64,000 nucleotides of DNA, taken from assembly GCA_037501455.1 (NCBI GenBank), contig CM074861.1, positions 35,976,001 through 36,040,000 on the forward strand, in the 5' to 3' direction. Below the pieces are notes generated by a model, which was not told the origin of the DNA, did not search any database, and saw only the letters and a program-made list of their open reading frames with translations. Below are positions 36,484 through 46,048 of the stretch, piece after piece. The stretch comes from Lantana camara. Lineage: Eukaryota; Streptophyta; Magnoliopsida; Lamiales; Verbenaceae. The first letter of the stretch is position 1. Every line of letters begins with the position of its first letter. Position numbers and translations under genes: made by a program.

Positions 36484-38060
36484 GTTATGCCCCAAAATGG
36501 CAATTCAAACCCATACATATCGTATGGATCAGAATCGATATAGGGATCCATTCAACCAAAGATGAGAGGATAGTATTGCATGGAGTGGTCCTTTCACTAC
36601 TAAAAGAAACAGGATTAATGATCGATTTTCAATGACCAAACACCACTCCTTATCTAGTTTTTTGCAAAAATGACACCAAATTTTAATATGATTTTTATTT
36701 TCTTACGGTGTGAGGTTATGGACTTTTTGCTATAACAGACCTCATCTGAGTCACTAGATTCCAGTGGTGAACCACTAGTGACAAGCTACCATAGACATTT
36801 TCAGACACAGTAGATTACATGTGGTGAGCCAAAGAATGTGGTATTTTCTTTATTGTAGATATCCGATATACAAGGCTTTCTAATATATATTGTTGTTTAG
36901 AAAAAAATTCTCATATCTTACCGTTTGAGTGTGATCATATATTTAGTTTGATATGGAAATTATTTAATTGGGGTAAAGTAATATTGCCTTGTTGTCTAGG
37001 CATTCTAAAGAACTTCAAACTTCCAAGGTTCTTGCTTCAATTCCAAAGCATATTATGTAGCAAACTCGGGGATCTCCGACTAAGTTATCATGTCTGCTTT
37101 GTTTCAAATAGCATCTTATATTTAGAAAGATTCTAAAACCTAAATTTGTTTTCAGAAATGGGGAAGTGATCACATTGCATTGGATTTGGAATTTGTCTTC
37201 ACTAAATATATCTTCTCTGAAAATACAAGCCAATGATACTCAGAACACGAAATGATGCTCCGCAGGCAAATATATAGGCAATCACTCAAACTTTTGTTCC
37301 ATTAATGGTTTTGTGTATTAATGTATTATAGATTTTGTTGATTTGATTAGTAGTGATTTGATCATTTGTAAGGATGATTATGGAGTTATCTTGGGATTTT
37401 ATGTATTTAATTTCATGTTATTAGTTTTGTTCATTCAGATTATATTTTTAATTAATGCATAATACACGAATTACAAATATAAAATAAGAATTTTAATAAA
37501 ATAAAATCAATAATGAACTAAATTGATCACAAAATAAATCAACGAGCTAGTTAGTGGAACTAAATGGGTACAAAATAGAGTAATAAAAAGGAAACTAGTG
37601 ACTAATAAATCGGTCACAAATTGTGTTGATGAGTGGATGAAAATATTTAAATTTAGTGACTGATTTTATGTGCAGTAACTGAATTTAATTAGTGACAGCT
37701 TAGTGACCCCCTTAACCAAAAATTTTGGTTAGTGACTTTTTTTTAATTAGTGACAGCTTAGTGACCCCCTTAACCAAATATTTTGGTTAGTGACTTTTTT
37801 TTTATATTAATGACCAATATATCAGTCACTAATTTAGTGACAGATAGAAGTCAGTCACTGAATATATTAGTTACAAGGGTTTTATGTCGATTAGTGACCA
37901 ATTTTTGCTATATTAGTGACCGTTCTAAAGTCACTAATCCTTTTATTTAGGTAGTGTTTATGGAGTGTGTGTGTGTGTGAACGGAAAGGGTTGCCTTAAT
38001 TTGAGCTTGACAATGAAAGTTGGAAGCTCCTTAATTTCTAATTTCGTATATATTGTTTTT
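36484..38060. repeat. Fourth, partial copy of the CXE 3' flank, split by a CACTA element
   Basis: GCATGGAGTGGTCCTTT (36578-36594) and GGGTTGCCTTAATTTGAGC (about 37988-38006) match the CXE 3' flanks at 27605-27690 and 58317-58410. No gene part accompanies it. The CACTA element at 36595-37956 lies between the two pieces. Confidence 0.65.
36595..37956. mobile_element. Non-autonomous CACTA (En/Spm) element, 3-bp TSD
   Basis: It starts CACTACTAAAAGAAACAGGATTA and ends with the inverse of CACTACCTAAATAAAAGGATTA. TTT flanks it at 36592-36594 and 37957-37959. The right subterminal 300 bases are packed with TTAGTGAC/GTCACTAA words in both directions, the usual arrangement of CACTA transposase-binding repeats. 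A roughly 57-bp unit (TTAGTGACAGCTTAGTGACC and onward) is tandemly duplicated at about 37690-37800. It encodes no transposase; a 62-codon frame at 36948 is not recognisable. Confidence 0.9.
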
Positions 38061-38145
38061 AAGATTAGAACTTGGGATGAAAGGAGGGGAAGGACATGGG
38101 ATGGGCCCCGCTCCGCCCCCTAAATTTTGATTTTTTTTAAAACTT

Positions 38146-38176
<31 letters not shown>

Positions 38177-38322
38177 AAATTTTTATATTTTCACCCTTCA
38201 AAATTAAAATTTCGCTCCTTTTAATTTTGAATATTTTAATTTGTTCCCTCCTATATTAAATCCTGACTCCATCTTTCGTTATCACAAGGCGAATGAAACA
38301 GTTTTACAGCGCTATGAGGTAA

Positions 38323-39697
38323 TGATACATTGCATAATTGCCCGATTATTGAACTTTAATTGTTATATTTTATTCCATGATTTGGTTTAATGGTGAACTA
38401 TTAATTGGTTTAATGTTTCCCTTGTAGGACATCATTTCTTGCATGAAATTAGAGGCTATCCACCTTCTTTTTGGATTAATTGGAGAACAAATGCAATTGA
38501 AGGCCATAAATTTGGAATTCAAAAGCTCAAACAAAGAGTTACGTACGTTAAAGGAGGGGGCAGCACGTTCTTGGAGTAATGACAGTGCTTGATGAAGAGT
38601 TAGTGGGCGTTTAATGTGGAGAGATAGTGAAGAAGCTTGCCTGAGGTCACGGTCAGGAACCCTGACCCGTTTTTCGGGCAGTAACTTGTACAAAACGTGT
38701 GGAGAACATGGCTTTTATGATGGTAGATCGTGAAGGAGTGGGGAGAAGAATTCAAGCCTTGGCACTACATAAAAGGAGAAGAACCGAGATTGAAGGGACA
38801 CACTTTTCATACGAGAGAGGAGGAAAACAACGAGTCCATCCCTTTCCTTTAGTTTTACTCTTTTGATCTTGTTAATTTCCTTTGTTCTTGATTTGTTAGT
38901 TTCGTTTTAGTAGGGATTTTCCTAGTATGTATTAGGTTTTGTGAGACTACTTTGTTTGTTGATTAATTCAAGTTATCCGTTTTATTTCCGGTTTCATGTC
39001 ATTGGGTGTTGGTTTATTCTTTGATTAGTGCACGAATCTTAGAATTATTAACACACATACAGCTAGTTAATTTGTTTGGTGGAGTCTAGCCGGGCAATTA
39101 ACGAAGTGGCAATCAACACTAGGTTGTTAAGTTCGGCTGATTTTGTGTTGTGGAATATTACGGTCTAATTAGGCGAAGTAGGAGTTTCTACTTAGTCGGT
39201 TAGGGTTAGTGTTTCTTTAGCTCGTAAAGCAACTAGTTAATTGAATCTTTGAAGGAGTTTCTGATAGGGTTATTAGCTAGTTAGGGAATAGTCTTTAGGA
39301 GTTTCTTCAGATTATTCTAAACAGTAAGAAGAAACGAGGGAGCCTAAGGTAACTGGTAACTATAGCTAGCCTAACGAGGAATTAACCACCCTATCCGTGA
39401 TCATAGCCTGATGCATGCGTAGGAAAATCCCAGCTATTTTTCATCTATTGACTTAGTCTAAGTGTTTACTGTGTTTAATTATTTTATTTGCTTACTTAGT
39501 TAGTCTCGTTTTGTTTATTTCATTATTAGTTTAGTCATATATCTCAAACCCCCCCCCCCCAATTTTAATTGTTTCCTTGGCATATAAAAAGTTACAATTT
39601 CACCCAATCCTCGTGGATCGATACTCGTTGCCATTATTTTACAATTTAATTGTGTGCAATATTCGGGATTTATTATTGGTGGCTTCGACACCCATCA
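38323..39697 (+). repeat. 5' LTR of the Athila-like element
   Basis: 1375 bp, TGATACATTGC...CACCCATCA. It differs from the 3' LTR at about 15-20 bases plus a poly(C) length difference (39549 on), close to 1 percent, so insertion was recent. Confidence 0.95.
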
Positions 39698-39702
39698 ATT
39701 TT

Positions 39703-39720
39703 TGGCGCCGTTGCCGGGGA
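39703..39720 (+). other. Primer-binding site
   Basis: TGGCGCCGTTGCCGGGGA starts 5 bases after the 5' LTR end. Confidence 0.9.
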
Positions 39721-39752
39721 TTGGTTGTTAATTGATTTTGTTTCTTTTTCTT

Positions 39753-40092
39753 ATGCCAAGGAACCTTCATACGAGCAGTTGGTGCAAGTTCAAAATTGTT
39801 TGAGCTGGATTCTGATATTGATTCTGAACAAGAGTTTGCAGTTGCGCAGCAGACTGACAGGAAAACTGATCATTTCCCTGTCAATGATCACGGTCAGGAT
39901 ATGGCTCATAACGGAACACTTCGGGACCTTGCCCGACCCACAAAGGCACAACAGCCACCTAAGCCCCCTGGTCGATTAATTGAAAATTCAGATCGTGATG
40001 TGAAGGGGCATGGACCAACATCGTTTTATGAAGGATTTACCCTGCACATGGTTGAATTGATCAATCTAGAGGATCTTCCTCTAGAAGCTTAA
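39753..40092 (+). pseudogene. Truncated gag start of the Athila-like element
   Basis: A frame ending at 40092 contains NGTLRDLARPTKAQQPP, which resembles the start of Athila-group gag proteins (a RTLRELAxP-like segment). An ATG at 39753 reads MPRNLHTSS but closes quickly; the gag-like frame is one step off, so the reading frame is broken. Everything downstream of the N-terminal segment is missing, and the sequence jumps to the 3' non-coding region at about 40100. Confidence 0.6.
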
Positions 40093-40099
40093 GTGCAAA

Positions 40100-42104
40100 A
40101 AGATAACATGTCGAGTCCATGACGTTAAACAAGGGCGCTAATGGGAGGCAACCCATATTTCTTTCCCTTGCTTTATTTTCTTTTGTTTTCGTTTTCTTTC
40201 TTTGCTCGTTTTCCTCATCCCGTCATAATGTCTTTTCTTGTTTTGCAGGCGAATGTGCAACTGATTTAATCGGATAAGTGTGTGGGAGGCATAAGAGCAG
40301 AACCGTTGTTGATCAATTGCATTAATTGCTGTATTTGGTATTGAGCTACTGTGAGGCAACTTGTCCGAGGTCACGGACAGGGTTCTTGACTCATTTTCAC
40401 CAAACTGAACCTATCCTACAAACCACAACAAACCGCCACCCTACCCGCATCGTGACCCGCTGATCACAAACAAAAACCGACCCACAAATCGAGATCCGAC
40501 CCGCTTCACCTTAACCCTAAAATCCCAAATCTTCATCCCTACCAACATCAGACACCATACATCCCCAATTGAAACCCACTCTCTCCTTTTTCAGCCAAAA
40601 TCCCAAATTGTAATACCAAGATGATTCGCCGGCCAAACAAGTCACCACTCATCATCAACAGCACCTCCGCGTCTTCCCCACCATTCACACCATCCCTTTC
40701 CCATTCCTCCGCCTCTATTTCTAAAAAAAAATCACGGCCAACGAACAATCAGACATAATTGGAGAAACGGGCTAAATGCTTCTGACAGGAAGGCTGTCCG
40801 TGATCACAGACAAGATTCTTCGAGTCTGACTCCTGACCATCACATTCTCCTGGGTTCAGGGAAGTCCTCTGTTTTTCATTTTTGACTTACTTTGTGTTGA
40901 GGACAACATGCGTTTAAGTGTGGGGGGATTAGGGTGTCTTAGGGGGGTGTGTCTTAGGGGGTGTCTTAGGGCTATATGAGAAAATTTTTACATTTTTGCA
41001 TGATTTCGGGGCATTTGAGTGCTGATAATATACGAATTTGCTGTTATAATTGCATGTTTATGGCTGTGAATAGTAATTTCAGTGTTGTGTTGCCTTTTAA
41101 GCATGATTAGGAGATAGGATATGACCTAATTTGATTCTTATTTGATGAATTTTTATGACTTAGGCAATGATGGATTATTTTTAAAGGATATGAAGTATGG
41201 TTGAGTCTTGCATGCTTGATGTTGACTATTTGTTGATGATATTCTCACATTTTGGAAATTACATGCCCGGTTTTAAATGGCTAGAACCTTAATATTGTGT
41301 GGTTAAAATGACACCATTCTTGAATAGAAATTTATGAAGCTTAGAAGTTGAATTTGGCATGCGCTTGAATTTTCACTTGTTTATTGGGAAATTGTGGTGG
41401 AGCTAAGGATTTAATTCAAGCATGGAAGTTAAGTGGTATGACCTATTATGTGCAGTGCCAAAAATCCGTCGAAAAGACTAAATGGGGCTTCGTAACCAGG
41501 TGACATTCATCACAAATGTTTGTGCTCGTGTAAAACGGTTCCAAATAATCTCGATGAGTGAGGCAAATTTTGAATACTCCGCTGATTACCCAACTAAATA
41601 AGTGATTTATCACAATAAAAATGGGTAATTATGAGTAAGGCAAAGCCACTTGAGGTTGTGATCGGTTGAGTAACCGGATGGCATTCATCACAAATGTTTG
41701 CGTTCGCGTCAAAAGGCCAATGACAATTCAAGTAAATCCTAGCAAAAGTTCATTAATGATTTAATTACGAATAATCCTAATTCCCCACAACTACCATTTC
41801 ATTTGAAACTTCCTTGTGTATACCGATCAGCCCATAAGATGAATATAATTTCTAAGATAAAATGGTTTATAATTCAACTATGGTAAATCATGCATGTGCT
41901 TAAGATGGTGACCGGGCATTGTATTTTCTTATGAGGAAATCTCATTGCATTTGGTTCAATATTTGGAAGTGTAGGGCGAAAATTATGCTTTCATTCCTAG
42001 TTACATTGCCATTTTTTGTTTTCATTGAATGAAGTCGAATTTCTCTCGTATCTTTGATCCTAGTTTATGCTTGAGGACAAGCATTGCCTAAGTGTGGGGG
42101 GATT
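40100..42104 (+). other. Non-coding 3' interior of the Athila-like element with a doubled PPT motif
   Basis: TTGAGGACAAGCATTGCC plus TAAGTGTGGGGGGATT precedes the 3' LTR (42071-42104). A near copy, TTGAGGACAACATGCG plus TTTAAGTGTGGGGGGATT, occurs at 40896-40930. No open frame of note lies between. An 80-base phrase around CCGGATGGCATTCATCACAAATGTTTG is paralleled at about 41498-41530 and 41672-41705. Confidence 0.6.
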
Positions 42105-43482
42105 TGATACATTGCATAATTGCCCGATTATTGAACTTTAATTGTTATATTTTATTCCATGATTTGGTTTAATGGTGAACTATTAATTGGTTTAATGTTT
42201 CCCTTGTAGGACATCATTTCTTGCATGAAATTAGAGGCTATCCACCTTCTTTTTGGATTAATTGGAGAACAAATGCAATTGAAGGCCATAAATTTGGAAT
42301 TCAAAAGCTCAAACAAAGAGTTACGTACGTTAAAGTAGGGGGCAGCACGTTCTTGGAGTAATGACAGTGCTTGATGAAGAGTTAGTGGGCGTTTAATGTG
42401 GAAAGATAGTGAAGAAGCTTGCCTGAGGTCACGGTCAGGAACCCTGACCCGTTTTTCGGGCAGTAACTTGTACAAAACGTGTGGAGAACATGGCTTTTAT
42501 GATGGTAGATCGTGGAGGAGTGGGGAGAATAACTCAAGCCTTGACACTACATAAAAGGAGAAGAACCGAGATTGAAGGGACACACTTTTCATACGAGAGA
42601 GGAGGAAAACAACGAGTCCATCCCTTTCCTTTAGTTTTACTCTTTTGACCTTGTTAATTTCCTTTGTTCTTGATTTGTTAGTTTCGTTTTAGTAGGGATT
42701 TTCCTAGTATGCATTAGGTTTTGTAAGACTACTTCGTTTGTTGATTAATTCAAGTTATCCGTTTTATTTCCGGTTTCATGTCATTGGGTGTTGGTTTATT
42801 CTTTGATTAGTGCACGAATCTTAGAATTATTAACACACATACAGCTAGTTAATTTGTTTGGTGGAGTCTAGCCGGGCAATTAACGAAGTGGCAATCAACA
42901 CTAGGTTGTTAAGTTCGGCTGATTTTGTGTTGTGGAATATTACGGTCTAATTAGGCGAAGTAGGAGTTTCTACTTAGTCGGTTAGGGTTAGTGTTTCTTT
43001 AGCTCGTAAAGCAACTAGTTAATTGAATCTTTGAAGGAGTTTCTGATAGGGTTATTAGCTAGTTAGGGAATAGTCTTTAGGAGTCTCTTCAGATTATTCT
43101 AAACAGTAAGAAGAAACGAGGGAGCCTAAGGTAACTGGTAACTATAGCTAGCCTAACGAGGAATTAACCACCCTGTCCGTGATCATAGCCTGATGCATGC
43201 GTAGGAAAATCCCAGCTATTTTTCATCTACTGACTTAGTCTAAGTGTTTACTGTGTTTAATTATTTTATTTGCTTACTTAGTTAGTCTCGTTTTGTTTAT
43301 TTCATTATTAGTTTAGTCATATATCTCAACCCCCCCCCCCCCCCCAATTTTAATTGTTTCCTTGGCATATAAAAAGTTACAATTTCACCGAATCCTCGTG
43401 GATCGATACCCGTTGCCATTATTTTACAATTTAATTGTGTGCAATATTCGGGATTTATTATTGGTGGCTTCGACACCCATCA
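42105..43482 (+). repeat. 3' LTR of the Athila-like element
   Basis: 1378 bp, nearly identical to 38323-39697. The 107-codon - strand frame at 42152-42475 also exists in the 5' LTR and is LTR sequence, not a gene. Confidence 0.95.
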
Positions 43483-43543
43483 GGTAAGTTGGGTAGAACT
43501 TCGTGCTGGGACTGGAGTTATGACAAGAGGTAATGGAACCATG

Positions 43544-44177
43544 TAATGCTGTCAACAGGTCGGATTCGGATCGGATCAGGAGATTTCGTATCCGAATCCG
43601 ATAAGAGAACCCGATAACTGGATCCGAATCCGAGTCCTATAGGATTTAGATTCATTGTTTTTGGATCCATAGATAATCGGGTCAGACCATATCCGATAAA
43701 AGATCCGACCCGATTAACAATAAAATTCATTTTTTTAAATAACAAATTTTGATATAAAAAAATAAATGTAATTACATAATATTTAATAAATAATTATTAT
43801 TTAATGGATTATTTGATAGTTTTGTTTATATTTATTTAAAATAGGTTAATTTAAACTTATTAATAAAAGTAAACATATACTTTTAGAGTAAAAAAATTAA
43901 ATTTTATTATTGTTTAAAATGATAAATATGTGAAAATTTTAATTTTAATCATTTTACTTAGTATTATGTACTAGTAAATAATTTATTTAATTAAATATTA
44001 TATATAATATCGGATTCAGATTCTTAACGAATCAAATTCCTTAAATCCATATTCTCTCCATTTATTTCGAATAACAAATATTTATATTCGAATATGATCC
44101 ATCGGACATTTTTATTGGACGAATATGCTAAAAATCGGATCGTATTCTAATTAAAATCCGACCCATTGACAACCCTA
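43544..44177. mobile_element. Non-autonomous hAT element, 8-bp TSD
   Basis: GAACCATG lies at 43536-43543 and 44178-44185. The termini are inverted: TAATGCTGTCAACAGGTCGG on the left, and TAGGGTTGTCAATGGGTCGG as the reverse complement of the right. The left part is full of GATCCGAATCCGA-like words, and the centre is AT-rich and non-coding. Confidence 0.88.
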
Positions 44178-44185
44178 GAACCATG

Positions 44186-44596
44186 GAAGTTGAATGATAA
44201 TTGTGCAAATGGATCAAGACAAAGAATCAATTGATTAAGTGTGACTAACTTTAATGTACAGTTGATCCAATCCAATACCCACATGGCCCGCCATTGGGCT
44301 GAAATGATGGATATCAATTCCTCAAATATTGGGTCAACCACTAATTCTACTTTACAAGACCCAATGTCTTTAAGCAAAGTCCAACAAATAAATCAACTAA
44401 TTGTACAAATTAATGGGCCGGTGCATTTATATAAGACCAACCTACCTGCTAACGTCTTTTGCTAGCAAACTGTGACCGATCAGGATTCAGGTGGCATTAT
44501 CATTGATGACCATTTGCATTATTATTATTATTTTTTTTTTTTACCCACCATTTGCATTATTTAATAGAATTCGCTAGGAGAACAAGCGACCAGAAG
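44186..44596. other. Short spacer between hAT and Tat elements
   Basis: The + strand frame 44241-44465 has no recognisable similarity. I see nothing else. Confidence 0.45.
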
Positions 44597-44601
44597 AGTA
44601 G

Positions 44602-45451
44602 TGATGGTGCAGAAACTTGTTGAGGGCTTGAACACCAAACACTTTAGAATTTGTATGTAGGAAGAAAGACCATCACAGGCACAAGAGCCTCAGGAACTGG
44701 GTTTCCAATGAGCGTGGGTTCTTCCAGCTAGGATAACACCAAGAAATCGTGCAGCGAGAGTGCAGGAAAGGGTGAGATACAGGAAGCTTTGGAGAAGATG
44801 CAGAGGAAAAATGATGCCCAGTTTAGTTACGTGGTATTTTTGTGAAGAAGATGACTTGGGGGAGAATGCATGGGTTCTCCCCTATTTATATGTTAGGGAC
44901 GGGGGTAAATGGGTAAATTGACCATGTGGTCCCAAACCTGTGTTGCCCTAACACGCGGCAGCCTTTGGTGGGGTGAGAATGACATTCCAGAAAAGGAGAC
45001 GGCGTGTCAGGTGCACGGTGCACAGTACCTTTGTGTCAGAGGTTGTTGACGAGGGTCGTGTGGACTGAGGGACTAATGTCTTCTTCTGAAGGCTAGGATC
45101 CATCGTATGAGAGGTAGAGTCATTCTCGAGCGTTGATGACGCTCGGAAAATCCACGGATGGGCTCCCCACGATAGATGACCTTTGAGCGACGAGATCCCG
45201 AGCGTTAACATGGGACCCCATGTAGGTGCTTCCCTGTGAAGGGTAACCCTGAGGGCCGAGACGCGAGCGTCAGACTCGTCGGATCTGGACTTTTACCGAA
45301 ATAGTCGTCCGAGGCTTGACGGTCCATTCTAGCTTGCAAATGAGTGGGCTGGGAAGGCCCACGAGCCCTTCGAGGCGAGCGTCTGGGGTTTAGTCAGCGG
45401 CATGCTGACACATGGACGGCTCTGATTCGAGAGTGATTTTAGGCCTCATCA
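44602..45451 (-). repeat. 3' LTR of the Tat element
   Basis: 850 bp. Read on the - strand it starts TGATGAGGCC and ends CACCATCA. TATA sequence ATATAAATAG is at 44882-44891. Its 5-mer GAGCG/CGCTC appears seven times. Confidence 0.95.
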
Positions 45452-45466
45452 TTTTGCCCCCCAAAT
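45452..45466 (-). other. Polypurine tract of the Tat element
   Basis: On the - strand AATTTGGGGGGCAAAA directly abuts the 3' LTR start. Confidence 0.85.
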
Positions 45467-45749
45467 TCTGTAGTATCGCTTCGAGCGTACTGTAGAATTT
45501 AAAAAGAAGGAACCCTGAATTTCGAATATCCGAGGGCCAGGCCATTACCAGCGAGGAGACTGCTGGCCTTCTGTAACGGACACAAACTGACACCGCATTA
45601 AATGCTGTCAAGTCCGCATTTAATGCTGAGTGGGAACGTGGGCGCGTGTACTCCGGGAGACGTGAGGCGGTTACCAAAAGTGGGGGGTTTCCTAGGCGGG
45701 AAATGATTGCGTTTTGAATTTTCAGCCCTAATCCATGCACAATCTTCCC

Positions 45750-45757
45750 TATAAATA
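45750..45757 (+). promoter_or_regulatory. TATA box of the antisense gene
   Basis: CTATAAATAGGGG on the + strand lies 299 bases before the ATG at 46049. It is followed by a possible 5'-UTR intron (donor CTTAG/GTAAAA at 45875/45876, acceptor TTTCAG at 45981-45986). The promoter therefore sits inside the element, just beyond the polypurine tract, and drives transcription away from the 3' LTR. Confidence 0.65.
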
Positions 45758-46048
45758 GGGGTTTGCAGGGCTTTGGGACCTTTTTCACGCATTCAAACTC
45801 TTTCAAGCATATACACAGCAAGAAATCTTTGCCAGTTCTACAGGCTCCGGCGAATTTCTTCTCTTCAAATCTTAGGTAAAAATTCCTTACCCTTCTTCTT
45901 ATTTTCCCCGTGCTAACATTAGTTTTAGGTTGTGTGAGTGAAACCCTTGAGGGAAGAGCCACTGTCTACCATTGAATTTGTTTCAGAAATCTTATCCTCC
46001 CTTGAGCTTTCTGTTAGAAATCCCGTTTCCAAAAATTGAAAACTGAAC

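Larger units (their letters stand above)
38323..43482 (+). mobile_element. Non-autonomous Athila-like LTR retrotransposon, complete
   Basis: A 5160-bp element is flanked by GGTAA (38318-38322 and 43483-43487). Two LTRs bound a 2.4-kb interior. The primer site TGGCGCCGTTGCCGGGGA (39703-39720) is the one typical of Athila-type elements. The polypurine tract AGTGTGGGGGGATT lies just before the right LTR (42091-42104). The interior holds only a gag N-terminal remnant, then the tail-end phrase GGGAGGCAACCCA (40141-40153) and long non-coding sequence. No protease, RT or integrase is present, so mobility would need another element's proteins. Confidence 0.93.

Noticed and set aside
38370..38693. 107-codon - strand frame repeated at 42152-42475
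   Set aside because: It is part of both LTRs of the Athila-like element; repetition reflects the LTRs, not a conserved gene.
40138..40374. Frames of 60-80 codons in the Athila-like interior
   Set aside because: No similarity to gag, pol or env; the interval is the non-coding 3' region.
45390..45962. 190-codon - strand frame
   Set aside because: It crosses the polypurine tract and LTR border and overlaps the antisense gene promoter; no domain.
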